Origin: Whitmania pigra
Lineage: Eukaryota; Annelida; Clitellata; Hirudinida; Haemopidae
Direction: 5' to 3'
Assembly (NCBI GenBank): GCA_021613335.1
Contig: JAJTWR010000231.1
Coordinates: 2,144,501 to 2,208,500 of the forward strand
Length of the DNA stretch: 64,000 nt
Position numbers and translations under genes: made by a program. Below, piece after piece: positions 11,501 through 23,449 of this stretch. The notes below the pieces were generated by a model that saw nothing but the letters and a program-made list of their open reading frames with translations, searched no databases and had not been told where the DNA came from. Each line of letters begins with the position of its first letter. Within the stretch, counting starts at the first letter, position 1.

Positions 11501-14500
11501 CAAATTTTATGTGGTCCTACATAATAATTTTTATCATAGGAATTCTGACATGATCTTTTAATTGTAATTTATATGTTGGATTACACAGCTGCATGTGGAC
11601 CTTATGAATCTTGGACATCTCAGGCAAGATGGAGAACTTAAGTTTAGGCTTGGTGAGGAACAGAGGGACAACTCAAGGTTTATGACTGCCTTTGTTTATG
11701 TCTGACTCTTGTTTATAATGATTGCAAGAACTGCAAATTATTGTACAGTTGTAAACACTTGCTTTGCATTGCAGATTTGTTTTTCTTTTTGACAAGAGTT
11801 TCCTCATATGCAAATCTAAAGTTAGTTAAAGCTATTTTGATATTCAAGTTCAGAATTGGTATTAATGTAATGTGCATGTTGCATAATGTTTGCAATAAGT
11901 TATAATTTAATAAGTAGAAAATCTGTTGTTATTTGTGCTCCATTTCCATTTTATGTCCTGATTTAAATTGCATTATTTCAAAATTTTCAACTTTTAGGGT
12001 GCAGAGAATTATGTCCTAAAAGAAATCTTTGAAATTAAGAAAAGTGAAGTATTAGAGATTGATGTAGGAAAAGAAAAAGTAGGTTCCTCTTTCTCTTACT
12101 AGGCATTATTCATTGAAATATTTGATTTTTTGCACCTAATCTGAGTTGCTCATAAAATTTCAGTTTGGTTTTCATCTTCATGCCAACAACCAGAATGGTG
12201 TGGATTGCATCGTTGTTTTCTTCACTAAGTCAGTCGAACTCCGGAAGAAGTGGATGGAATCGTTCGAGATTTCCATGTACGTCTCAAATCAAATTCCTTG
12301 ACAAACTAGATCCAATTTCATTTGAATGTTTATATTTTGATAAACTGGGAATTGATATTTATTTGATAAATATTTTCATTACCAAGGGACAACGTTTATC
12401 CAGAGGGCTGGAGCTCTGAGAGACACTGCTTTGCTATGACCTCCTTTTCGGAGCCGACCATCTGTGATGTCTGTCGACGTTTACTCAGGTTCGTTCGAGA
12501 ATTTATTCATCATGCTAGTTAATTTAGTTTTTGTGGGTAACCAGTGGATTTTTTGCAGTGGTGTGTTCTTTCAGGGTTACAAGTGCAAATGTGAGTGGAT
12601 ACTTAATGCTATTTTATTATTAGTGATGTTTTACACAAATCATGGTTTTTATTATTGTCATTATCATTTCCACCTTCAGTTACTAACATGGTTGTTCACA
12701 AGAACTGCCTGAACAAGGCCAAGAGCATTGATGGTAAGGATGAAATTTTCATTATTTTGTTAGCAAAGCATATTTCTGAGAGTGTTTTTTTTGAATGATA
12801 TAACTGTTGATGCAGTCGAAGAACAGGTCACCAATATAATAAATGATAAATTGATTTTTACTTTATAGTAAATCTAAAATATGAATTATTGCTAACAGGA
12901 CCTCCTACAATTCCTCCTAGAGATTCTAGTTGTAAGTTGTTTTTTTTTTTTAAATTTGAGTTAAATTAAAATGGTATGTGAACACTGAAATTTGGAGTTA
13001 TCCCAATAGATCGAGCCAGGGCCATCTCCAAGTACCAGGGAAATCCACCACCTCCTTACAGTAAAGCATTCTTATCATTTCAAGAAAATGACATCATCAC
13101 CATCATCTCTACTGATCTTGATCCATGGTGGATGGTAATTAAAAATTCCAACAAATAACTTTTAATAAGCAAATCCATGCAAGTATTTAATGCCCTTGAA
13201 ATAAGAGATAAATTCCAGATTAAAAAATTAAATAGGTTATGGCAATTGTTGTTGAATTAGTTGAATGTGAGACAGAAATATACGAATATTGTTTGAGCAA
13301 AATGCAAGATTATTCCTTAGTTGTCCTTGGTTCTCAATTGTATTGCAATAACCTGTGGTTTCATGACTTCAGTTGAGTTTTTCTGCAGGGTCGAAATGCA
13401 GGACAAGAAGGATTTTTTCCAAAACAATTTGTCCAAATGACCAGAGTGAGTGTTGAAGTTGATTTGTTTTCTGTTGTAATTTGCCTTTCTACAAATCTGT
13501 CTTTACCACATTTTTTTAATGGTGCGACATTGTTTGAAGTTGTTGAGGGCAAATGACTTTTCTATTTCAGCAAAGGGGTTCAACAGTCACAGAAGATATG
13601 GAAGATCTGATTTTGACCCCTTTGCCTACCCATGCACACGTTCCACTTGCCAGCCAACCATCTGTTTTTTCTGGACCAGCTTTGCCTACAAGAACTTCAA
13701 GGTCATCATCAGTTTTAAGTCATTTCCTGTCAAGAACAGCTTCTCCACCAGTCAACAATGAGCTCCTGTTACCATTGTCAAACAATGAAGCTCCACCACT
13801 GCCCAAGAGGAGCTCGAGGGAGCCTTCGATTTGCACACCTTCACCTTCTTTTGTTTCTCCGCTTCCCCCTCTTCCAGTCTCTGCAACCTCAACCATTTCT
13901 TCTTTCTTACAAAATGAGTTCTTTGGAGAAGATTTGGCTGTCTTCCCTTGGTTAGTTGCTTTGATATATTTTTTTATTCCTAGTCATATTCTCATGCCCA
14001 AGTTCATCAGCAGTGTCTTAAGTGCGTCATCCCAACTTCAACATTGCTAGCTACTTCTTATTGACAGTGAATTAAATGTTTTAAATTATTTAGTTACTAT
14101 TTTAGCATAATGCACTAAAGTTAATATAAATAAACGATTCTTGTATAATGACAAAATAATAAAACAATATGAAAAATCAGGTTCTTGGGCGAGATGACCA
14201 GGGAGAAGGCAACGGAATTACTTGAGAAACAAAAAGATGGTACTTATCTCGTTAGGATCAGCAAGACGGTCGACCGAAGAGGAGAACTTTCATTAAGTCT
14301 CAAGTGAGTAACATTCATGTCTGGTTTAAGTCTTAATATAAGCTCTGAATAAAATGCAATAAAGTCAGACCAAAGCTCTTTATGCAAGAATATTTTTGCT
14401 GACTTTAGCATGTTTCACTATTTCTATTATTGTTATAATTATGACAATGACCTGATTTGGAATAACCTCATTTAATGTTGATGAAGGTTCGACTCTGTTA

Positions 14501-14949
14501 AACACATAAAGATTCAAAGAAACACTGAGAGGCGTTGGTTTCTGGCTTCTTGCAAGACATTTACTGGAGTTCAGGTGTGTCTAGGTTTTGGCATGTTAGT
14601 CGGATAGCTATGCTCCCATGACAAATTAGACATTTTTCAGCATTGTATGAGATGAATAGGTTTTTACACTTAATAAATAGTTTACCATCATAAATAAATG
14701 AAAGTGAAATATGTTGAAAAATTTGCAATTTATGATCGGACAATTTGTCAAGCCTTCTCGTTACTAAAAATATTTCTATGTTAAACAATTTGAACAATGA
14801 ATACACATGCAACAACTGTTATTAACATGGTGTCTTTTCCACAGGAGTTAATAGAATACTATCAGTGCAATTCACTTGAGCAGTGCTTCACTGAAGCTCC
14901 AACAAAACTTCTCATCCCTCTCAAAGACATGCTGTTGACTGCTGTCTGA
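7092..14949 (+). CDS. vav: Vav-family Rho guanine-nucleotide exchange factor, lacking the C-terminal SH3
   Basis: 26 exons: 7092-7313, 7842-7958, 8144-8202, 8503-8556, 8761-8851, 9076-9180, 9308-9376, 9552-9773, 9963-10058, 10127-10198, 10684-10757, 11098-11116, 11589-11677, 11775-11820, 11998-12078, 12164-12276, 12387-12488, 12559-12590, 12680-12733, 12899-12931, 13010-13134, 13389-13445, 13571-13950, 14181-14303, 14487-14574, 14845-14949. Domains in order: calponin-homology (exons 1-4), acidic region with the regulatory-tyrosine motif IYEDL, DH (exons 6-11), PH, C1, proline insert plus SH3 with the tetraproline loop typical of Vav N-SH3, Pro/Ser-rich linker, and SH2 with TYLVR. Vav proteins activate Rho/Rac downstream of tyrosine kinases. 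The frame stops right after SH2 at IPLKDMLLTAV. No second SH3 exon is found before the convergent Maf gene. Phases agree at every junction. Confidence 0.93.
9076..10757 (+). other. Vav DH (RhoGEF) domain exons
   Basis: Six exons encode a Dbl-homology domain, from CIKELVETEKNYVSVL through LSVPMQRVLKYHLLLK to DLAGYVNETKRDSE. The conserved P-x-Q-R-V-x-K-Y-x-L-L-L helix is intact, so catalysis of GDP release from a Rho GTPase is expected. Confidence 0.9.
12387..12733 (+). other. Vav C1 zinc-finger exons with altered ligands
   Basis: Three exons encode the C1 segment: H-x12-C-x2-C at its start (RHCFAMTSF, CDVC), then FFQGYKCKF and TNMVVHKNCL. The Cys expected two residues after YKC is replaced by Thr, and the final Cys expected after HKNC is absent. 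In C1 folds these two Cys share a zinc site with the first His and the third Cys. The second zinc site is complete. Confidence 0.7.
13010..13445 (+). other. Vav N-type SH3 exons
   Basis: Encodes AISKYQGNPPPPYSKAFLSF, then ENDIITIIS, DPWWMGRNAGQEGFFP and KQFV. The tetraproline insertion in the first loop is a hallmark of the Vav N-terminal SH3, so the missing SH3 is the C-terminal one. Confidence 0.85.
14181..14949 (+). other. Vav SH2 exons and terminal stop
   Basis: Three exons encode an SH2 domain: FPWFLGEMTREKATELL, GTYLVRISK with the phosphotyrosine-binding Arg, LSLKFDSVKHIKI, WFLASCKTF and ELIEYYQCNSL. Stop at 14947-14949. Confidence 0.9.
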
Positions 14950-16067
14950 GTTAAGCTCTCCAATAACGAAGTGTTCTACTGACCCCAGCATCTTTGTTTT
15001 TATTTTGAGACATTGGCAAGAAACACTAGTGATGGTGATTTTTATCCATTTTATTCCCTTGCCTCCTTCTGCCATGCTAATGACCTGTTGCTGTTTGGAT
15101 AAGCAGAATGTTTTCCAATTTGTTACAACAAATAGCTTATACAGCCTTTTAAGGTTGAAGTTTCAATTGGAACAGATCACCTTGAACAGATCCCTCTAAA
15201 TTTTTCTTTTTACAAAGAAGTGAATGGCGAGTTTTACAAATCTTCGTGGGCTGACTTGCAAACTCATCCTGTTGAATTTCAATTACATTGTCAGATTTTT
15301 TATATATTCTGGGAGCTTGTAGTTCTTTAAAATGCAATCGACACGCTGTCTTGAAAAAGTTAATGAATCCAAATTTTCACAATTATTTGTAAACACGTGA
15401 TAAAAGTAGATTTTATGTTTTATTCTTACTTACTTTAATGCCATCTTAGTTCAACATATAAATTATTCTCATGCATGTCATTCACACCTATTTGTACTTG
15501 ATGGCATCAACATGATTTGCTTCGCCAGGGAAGGCTACGTGCTAACAGTTTATATGCTTTACCAACTATTACAAGGCAAATTACTTCAGTGTTTTGAAGG
15601 AATTCTCAATTGTTTTAACCTCTTGTAATTTTTTAATTTTTACAATAAGTTCTTTTATTCATGCTTTTTCAACTTTACTAAGTCTGAAATGTTTGCTGTT
15701 GTCATTAATTGGGATGAACTAAAAACTGATTTGGATTACTAATATCATGACCTGACAAAATTTAATGTTTTTGATTTGTGCAAATGAGATTCAATTTTTA
15801 AAAATGCTGGCTCGGTTGTCAGACATTAATGAGATTAAAGCAGTCTCTTAAAATTAGAGATGTTAGTAAACTTTGTTGTCTTTTTATAAAATTAGCTATC
15901 TTCTAGTTGAAATGTCATTGACTTGACCAAATTGCCTTGATGTTATGTTTGAGGAAATATAATTTTTGTAATAAATTCTTTCCCATCTAACAAAAAATAT
16001 GTTTGATAGTGACCTTGGTTTCTAGCTGCAATTAACTGTAGTTGCCACATAAATAAACCCAATAAGT
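14950..16067. other. Convergent intergenic region / 3' UTRs of Vav and Maf
   Basis: AT-rich sequence between two converging stop codons, with no recognisable exon and specifically no SH3-like exon. AATAAA at about 15970 on the plus strand could be the Vav poly(A) signal. Confidence 0.45.
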
Positions 16068-19000
16068 CTAATGTTTGGACATGAGCTGTGTAAGGTGAAT
16101 TTGAAGTTCTCGAGCAAAGTGGTTGACCGGAAATCCCATGACGTTGAAGTAATCTCCGTTGATGCTCTTGATTAGTGTGCCACCCAAACTTTGAATTCCA
16201 TATCCACCAGCTTTGTCCCTGAAATAAAGATTGCCAAACGCAATGCTCTTTAAAGATAAATTGGGAAAAATACCAAGTGATGTTGAATTGTCAAAACATT
16301 TTACTTTCTACATACATTGGCTCTCCTGTTTCCACATATCGCTGTATAACGTCCTTAGAAAGCAGATCAAATTCAACCCAAGAAGTCTCATCAAAGGTTG
16401 AGATATCATACATCTGGTTGATGGGCTCTTGGTAATTGCTGCAACTTTCTGCATAGCCATTGACATGATGATGTAAGTAATGATAAATGTATGTAAATAT
16501 TAGGATTATTCTAATACCTTTGGACTTTAATGTCATGAGGACTACGCCAGTGCATACACCATGTTTCCTGCCACTCAATCTGAAGCAAAAATAATCAGGA
16601 TAAACGAAGGCAATTAGTCATATATATAAATAAAGCGACATAATTAATGTGGTTCATATTCAACTAATTAACGAGGAATAATATATAATCAATCATTTGA
16701 TGACAAGATGTTTGTAGGGCTTTTATGAAGTATTTTAAACGGTGATCATAACAGCCCGGCGACAAAACAGCCCCATCAATACAGCCTGGTGACAAAATAG
16801 CCCCATCAATACAGCCCGGTGACAAAATAGCCCCTCACTTTGTTTTGATTTTATCAGAAGCTTTTTCTACCCCGTCCCTGCGGATTAAAATTACATGTTA
16901 TACATATTCTGATAGATATTTTTCAGGAAAATTCAAATATGTAACTGACTTGACTAGCGCACACAGGGATCTACCCTAAAAAATTTTCAAGCATTAATTA
17001 AAAATAGTTCCAGATTTTTAATTTTATTTGAATGCTTGTCTCTGGCACTCTGATCTTTCCTCTATTTTTTAAAACAATCCGCACATTTTTATCTCTAGCG
17101 GTTGGTTTTTAATCGACTTTACAAAATAGCCCTAAAAAGGGGCTAGAATAGGGGCAGTTATCACTTTCGTGTTTAATTACTGATTTATGCTTTTTGTTTA
17201 AATTACTGAATGGTCTTGTGAAAAGTGATCTTTTTAATTTTGTTCAATTCGCAGAGTGTAATCGAACATAATCAGCAAATACTTTTATAACAACAAAAGA
17301 ATTAATAAAAAAAAACAGAGTTGTTGCTGTCTGGAATTCCATGCCAGACGAGGTGGTATCTGCTGGCACTTTCTCCCATTTCAGAGCATTAATCCTCGAG
17401 ATAGATTTTTCAAAATTTTTATCAATTACCGATTAATCTGTAACCTGCTTTTCCTAGCTCGATGTTGACTGGTTGTATCATTTTTACTGAGGCTGGTCGC
17501 ATTAGTGGCTATTTAGCCCTTCGACCAGTTAAATAAATAAATAAATAAAATGCCGCTTTTGCTTCATTATCTTTTGTTAGGCTTTTAATTTGCAAAATCT
17601 GTGTCAAGTTTTAATGTCCTTAGTTTCTTACTCAGCATGATCATGTCATCTGCTCATTATGTGGTTACATAAAAAAGCCCATTTCAACAGGCAACACAAC
17701 TTTAGCAAACTAATTTTCATTACATTCCTCCATAACAATGTACAATCATCATATTCTCCCATATGATGCTTGACAAATACAATCTTTGGTCACTTTTTTA
17801 TGAATAAAGAAGTGTCCTGCTGGAATTAGCAAATGTTAAAAACCTTTCAGATATCTACCATACCATGTATGATTGATAATGCTATTAAAACTTCAAAGGA
17901 TCAGACAAGTTAATGAATGTAATATTAAATTCAATTGGGTGCAATCCCCACTAGCTAAGACCAAATTCCTGCTAATTTTTAGTTCAACAAAAATTTATTT
18001 CTAATAAAATCTTAAAACATTATAATTTTTTAGTATGGCTCTCCCTGTGATTTTGGAAATATAAGAAAAAATAAAAAAAATTATAAAACATATTTTAATT
18101 TAATTAAAAAAAATAATTTACCAATTTCTATGAAAATTGTAGTAGCCCCTCCCCTAAATCAGCAAAATGGTTCCAGTGTGTGCAAACCCCCCTCAGGGGG
18201 CCCCTGTTCTAGATTTGCCCCTGCGTTTCAGGTAATTGCAACAACAAAAGATAGTCTCACTTGTGCAATATCTTCATGGCATCTTCATAATCTTTAGGTT
18301 TCTCAATTATTTCACCATCAAGAAAAACCACTGTGTCTGCCCCAACGAGAATGTCAGGTAAAACCTTCTGCAATGTATAATTAAGCATACTTTATCTATG
18401 TTACAGTTCAACAACCTTTAGCATCACAAGATAGTATGTGCTGAAAGCCAAAATATATAATACACAAAGAACATAAGTTGGCAAGTCGAAAATTTCATAC
18501 ATTACAATTACTTGTGGCCAACAATATTAACATTATAATACCATGTACTGAACTTGGTTAGCTCTTTCTGATTATAAGAAGTTGCTTAATAACATTTCAA
18601 TTTTGTGATGTTCAACATATCAATAAGCTGTTACATAAAAAGAATCACAACAAAAATATTGCACCAGTTGCAGATACCATAAAATGCAAAATAAGATAGG
18701 TACAAACAATAAAATGTTATGAGCACATGCCACAGCTGATATTGAAAACCTGTGATTTGTTTTTCTCATAACTTGAAACCAAGTCAAAAGCTATTCCTAG
18801 TAATGTTATAGTGCTACCAATATTGAAAATTTTGAAAAATAATGTTAATGACAATGATTTTGAATTTAAATTTGGTAGCATATATTCAGACAGAACTGCA
18901 AGACTACATCATGTTAATTTATGATTTATTTATAGGCATATAATTTAAGTGCCAAAGTATCATGGCACTGTGACAAATATAAAAGGCACTATGTCAATCT

Positions 19001-20376
19001 CAATCAATAGATCTGAACACAAGCAAATCTAAAAACATTTCAGCCTGGGTTATCACAAACAATAAAGATGGGTTAAACAGATTGGTTTTGAATGAGTCAA
19101 CTGTATCAGATGACTTAGCATGCCATGGGAGACCATTCCAGGTCTGAGGTAAAGTATTTGGCATCCTAGTATTATCGGCGGGTCTCTTTGGCGGGGGGAG
19201 CCAAACACTGGAACCGCAAAATGGGCACATTCAGGACTTGAAGGGTTACGTGTAACTTACATTTTCAAATTACAAAAAAATCGCAATGCACGACAAAATT
19301 ATATTAGATATTAAAGTTTGAATTCTTGCAATGTTGTAAAGTTATATTTCATTCAGGAGCACATGGTCACCGGGTAGGGACCGGAATTTATTTTGTCGAT
19401 GGCCATACTTGTGTTTCGGAAATTGTTAAGTTTATCAACCTTTATGTGATGTCCACAAGTGCATGTATTCATTTATGTCACCTCAATATGGTAATGGAAA
19501 AGCAAATCAATTGTTAGATGCTCATCTTTGCATATATGCTACAGAGAGGATCACCAAAAATAGCTAAGAGGCAAATTGCCTAGGGCCGGCATGGGATTTA
19601 AAACTTTTAAGTCAAGGTAAGTTCCAATGTGGACTGATACTGACTCCTGATAGATTTATTGATGGAGTGATTGTGCATGGGAAAGAAGAATGGCACCAGG
19701 TGGTCTTCATTATGTCAGAGTTCAATGTGAGTCCAAAGTGCTCTCAAAAGGCAGGGCAAAGACACATCATATATTTGTAGACATACTGTGAAAACTGAGG
19801 TGAGCAACAAGTTTCTCAATTTCTACAATATGCCTCTATGTGACTAAATAGAACAACTTCTATTCAATTATAAAATAGGATCATTAAAAAAATCCACTTA
19901 CATATTAAATCATATCAAATAAAAAAAATAACTTAATTCGTATAAACTTCCAAGGAACAGTATGTTATCGCTATTTTATATTCATATTGAACACTAGATT
20001 ATGAACAACAAAAAACATTCTACATTATTTGTAGTTAACAGATAATTCTACAAACAAAAACTAAATTACTTTAGTTTTCAAAATTTTTAAGAGAACATCT
20101 TCTGTCTTGCGTAATGCAGTGTCTTTCACGTATTCATGAGGTGTATGATAATTTGATTTGTTCAAATTTTCCTCAAAATCAGGCTTCTCCACGTCAAACT
20201 CCAAATTCTTCAAAATGTAAAGTCTACTTTGACAATGCAAAAAGTTAGTTTATAAAAGTTAGATTAGAAGTCGTTAAGCTAACCAAAATATTTCTGAATA
20301 TTTCTTTACGTCGAGGTGATGAACTAGCCAGCGTTATGCTTTTCCCTTCAAGAAGATGTCGCAAAGGTTCCAGCAT
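16068..20376 (-). CDS. Maf/YhdE-family nucleoside triphosphate pyrophosphatase
   Basis: Six exons on the minus strand: 20376 to about 20286, 20207-20070, 18367-18261, 16579-16518, 16448-16316, 16218-16068. The product is about 205 residues. Diagnostic motifs in order: LASSSPRRKEIF (phosphate-binding SSSPRR), YHTPHEYV, ILVGADTVVFLDG, KPKDYEDAM, LSGRKHGVCTGV, IQRYVETGEPMDKAGGYGIQ, and GDYFNVMGFPV near the end. Maf proteins hydrolyse dTTP, UTP or modified nucleotides to monophosphates (house-cleaning). The ORF stops just after the Maf fold, with no methyltransferase domain, so it is a stand-alone Maf and not the ASMTL fusion. Exon 2's acceptor (TTTTGAAG) is weak and the exon 1/2 junction is the least certain. 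Intron 2 (18368-20069) holds a LINE tail and one copy of a 460-bp repeat. Confidence 0.88.
16751..16838. repeat. 30-bp tandem repeat, about 2.9 copies
   Basis: Three successive copies beginning ACAGCCYGGYGACAAAAYAG with spacer CCCCATCAAT, inside Maf intron 3 (16580-18260). A short minisatellite. Confidence 0.8.
17312..17551 (+). mobile_element. 3' end of a CR1/L2-like LINE with AAAT tail
   Basis: The plus strand encodes AVWNSMPDEVV and FSHFRALI, the W-N-x-L/M-P signature at the C-terminus of LINE reverse-transcriptase ORF2. Downstream sequence ends in a short AAAT-type tandem tail near 17530-17551, as expected for a 3' LINE terminus. It lies antisense inside Maf intron 3. Confidence 0.6.
18120..18235 (-). 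mobile_element. GC-rich dispersed element fragment
   Basis: A C/G-run-rich block (CCCCCCTCAGGGGGCCCC) in AT-rich surroundings, containing the complement of CACTGGAACC. The same decamer occurs in the 460-bp repeats and at about 21707. Read on the minus strand it resembles the plus-strand blocks at 21262-21320 and 21700-21870, so a non-autonomous transposon family is inferred. Confidence 0.35.
19000..19149 (-). mobile_element. Truncated LINE ORF2 C-terminus
   Basis: The minus strand reads TWNGLPWHAKSSDTVDSFKT and continues to FNPSLL, the C-terminal motif of CR1/L2-type LINE proteins. It is cut on its 5' side at 19150, exactly where the 460-bp direct repeat begins. Confidence 0.6.
19150..19609. 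repeat. 460-bp direct repeat, copy 1 (in Maf intron 2)
   Basis: Nearly identical to 20582-21041 (offset 1432 bp). Both copies begin TAAAGTATTTGGCATCC and end TTTAAAACTTTTA. The only differences noticed are single substitutions, e.g. AGCACATGG versus AGCCCATGG. The 63-codon open frame inside is unlikely to be a gene. High identity implies a recent duplication or transposition. Confidence 0.9.
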
Positions 20377-20581
20377 CTTATATTTGTAAGTAATATATCT
20401 ATTACACAGCCGATCGCTCCAAAGTTTTGTTTAATGTCATTGACAAGCATCTCAGCGCATAGAATTCACGAAGCAGGACAGCCAATCAGAGAATACATGA
20501 ATATTAACACAATTTTAATTAAATAATTGTTAAATTTATTCATTTATGAAAAAATGATTAAATGAACAAAAAATAAATAGA

Positions 20582-21041
20582 TAAAGTATTTGGCATCCTA
20601 GTATTATCGGCGGGTCTCTTTGGCGGGGGGAGCCAAACACTGGAACCGCAAAATGGGCACATTCAGGACTTGAAGGGTTACGTGTAACTTACATTTTCAA
20701 ATTACAAAAAAATCGCAATGCACGACAAAATTATATTAGATATTAAAGTTTGAATTCTTGCAATGTTGTAAAGTTATATTTCATTCAGGAGCCCATGGTC
20801 ACCGGGTAGGGACCGGAATTTATTTTGTCGATGGCCATACTTGTGTTTCGGAAATTGTTAAGTTTATCAACCTTTATGTGATGTCCACAAGTGCATGTAT
20901 TCATTTATGTCACCTCAATATGGTAATGGAAAAGCAAATCAATTGTTAGATGCTCATCTTTGCATATATGCTACAGAGAGGATCACCAAAAATAGCTAAG
21001 AGGCAAATTGCCTAGGGCCGGCATGGAATTTAAAACTTTTA
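20582..21041. repeat. 460-bp direct repeat, copy 2 (upstream of Maf)
   Basis: Second copy of the 460-bp repeat, starting 206 bp upstream of the Maf start codon (20376, minus strand) and therefore in its promoter-proximal region. Confidence 0.9.
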
Positions 21042-21190
21042 TTCTAGGGTCGAAATTTAATTAAATAATAATTTATTAATAATTAATAATTTATTAATAA
21101 TTATATCCAATGACACATAATAATATTTATTATTATTAATTATTAATATTAATATTAATATTATTATTATTATTAATTTATTAACATATT
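21042..21190. repeat. AT-only low-complexity tract
   Basis: Dense TAAT/ATT-type repeats (ATTAATATTAATATTATTAT and similar) immediately after the second 460-bp repeat. Confidence 0.7.
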
Positions 21191-21261
21191 GTGATTAACT
21201 TGCATTCAGATTTCTACGACGTTAATTGAGAGAACATAGAAAATGGCAATGCTTAGTTCTC

Positions 21262-21880
21262 GTTGGCGGATTTAGAAGGGGGCGGGAGGGGCCATGACTC
21301 CCGTCATTTTTAAAGTAAAAAAAAAGCTAAAATCTACTGATAAACTCGCCCTGCAGATAACCAAAGCTTACATATAAAACATGCACATGCCTAACAACCG
21401 AACATTTCAAGTTTTATTAGTCATAAGTAATGAGGTCCCAGCAGTTTTCGAAGGGCCCTAAAACGCTATTAAGCTTAACTTAAAAGTTCTCATCGTTAAA
21501 TTTAATTGGAATGTTTACACTATGTGTTTGTATACAATCAAATCATGTTTTCTATGAATTTAAGTAATATTTAACTTATGTTTAACAAATTATCAGAAAA
21601 TTATGAGGTGTCCACACTGTATTTCCTTAACTATAAAAGTTTAAGTGTTCTATATAAGGCACCAGCAATGGCATATCTAGAACACTTTGGTAGTGCCACA
21701 CACTGGAACCAGTGAGCGGACTTAAGGAAGGGGGCACAGCTAAAAAAATTGTCGTCCAAAGTAGTAAATTATTGAAATAATTTAAACAAATTTTAAATTA
21801 AAATAGATTTAATTAATGTTTTCTTATATTTTCCGAGTCACAGGAAAGGCCATGGCTCACTGTCCTTCCCCAGGATTTAA
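21262..21880 (+). mobile_element. GC-rich element fragments and a Tc1-end-like segment
   Basis: GGCGGATTTAGAAGGGGGCG at about 21265 and GAGCGGACTTAAGGAAGGGG at about 21715 are G-rich islands in AT-rich DNA and look like ends of non-autonomous transposons. Between them, about 21400-21640 is alignable with 25015-25225 beside the Tc1-like transposase (shared TCAAGTTTTATT, AAGTAATATT.AACTTAT, and TCAGAAAA.TATG.GGTGTC). This is therefore a second, solo copy of that element's end. Confidence 0.45.
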
Positions 21881-23449
21881 CCGCCATTGCAAGTAAAGCA
21901 TGTTTTTTGTTATTTCTATTTTAATTAACTTAGTTTTTGCGTTTAGTCATACTCAGTTAATAAAATTATAATTTTTTTATTAAAATTTTAGTAAAGATCT
22001 AATTCATATTCATATGCTCTCTGATTGGCTTTTCTGTTTCGCGAATTCTCTGCAAACAATAAAAGTAAACATTCTATGTAGAATATAGAATACTCTACAT
22101 AAACTATAAAACTCTTGAATTGAATTTTTTTCAGTTAATATTTTAGAGTTTTTTTTACAGTTACTTTTTATATTTCAGTTTTACTTGTAATTTTAGTGTT
22201 TCAATTTTGCCTACATATCTTTTTGGAATTTGGGATAATTTAGTTTTAATATAGTTTTAGTTAACTGCAATATTTTACTTAAGTGATTTTTAGTTCCTCA
22301 TAACTAACACAAACTATGATATTGTGCTTGTCCCGACCTCCTGCATCTTTGGATATCAATCAAATGTTGACTCCGACCAGATGTGCCCGCTGATACATCA
22401 ACACGAGTCACCGCTGTTATTTCTTCGAAGCTCTCGTAAAAACTGATTGATTGATTTGTTATTCTTACAACTTTTTTTTGTGTTTTCATCATGTATCATA
22501 TATATTATCATATATATAATTACATATATTATTTTGGTACAATGCATAAATTGCTTATATTTTATATCTTTATTTATATATATTATATTAATGTATAAAA
22601 TTATATTAAAATTATTATATTATAATATTAGTTTATTGTTAACACTAGCCAAGGTACAAGGTATAGGAACGCCAAAATGGGGCATATATTCTTCCTTCAA
22701 CAACGAATATGTGACAGACATCACGAGGCATTTTTGCCAACTGTGACAACCACAGCTTAAACTTAGCAGTACACTCAGGATCCACTTGACGTCACATTTA
22801 TTGGAAAACTTCTATATATTCGTTTTTCTCTCATTTAATTTCTTGGGAAGAGTTAAAAAAACTGAGGCCATCACAGTAAACCGGGAGTCTGAAACTCGCT
22901 GGAGTGCACGATCATTTCAACTCAATTTTGGCTCAAACTGAGGAGATGACCAGAAGCTGTTAAAGCTATCAATGAAGAACTGAATGAACTAGCAGCGATG
23001 CTAGTAAAATTGTCGGAGAGACATTGGAAAAACAGATTTTGGTTAAGTCATTCACAAGTTTTTAAAATCACGAAAAATAAATCTTTTGTAGACTCTGTAA
23101 ACCAGTTTGCAACAGTGATATAATTTTGATAAATTTGCTTCTTTAAATATAATGTTTCATTAAAATTTACATTGTTTTTCCTTATTCAATGTAGTAGAAA
23201 ATTGCTATTAAACGGGGAAGGGGCAATTTTATAGTTCCCGGAAGAAAAAATTTGTAGATATGCCTGCTAGCCCAACCCTATGAAGATTTGGTAAGAAAAT
23301 ACTTAGCACCTTAAAGATGTCCGTATTTAAATATGTCATAAATAGGACTTATTAACACTACCGTTTCTTAAGTGTAAGTATTTTAAGCAACAACGTTGCC
23401 ACAGATATCATACGATTTTATTTATTATAATAAGTTATTGTGAAATATT
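21881..23449. other. Intergenic, no supported gene
   Basis: AT-rich sequence with TA/AT simple repeats near 22495-22640. Short open frames lack domain signal. Confidence 0.45.

Noticed and set aside
15005..15199. Possible exon for the missing Vav SH3
   Set aside because: Hydrophobic, non-SH3 composition with no ALYDY- or WW-type motif.
19326..19517. 63-aa open frame repeated at 20758-20949
   Set aside because: Identical only because the 460-bp DNA repeat is identical; the protein has no recognisable features.
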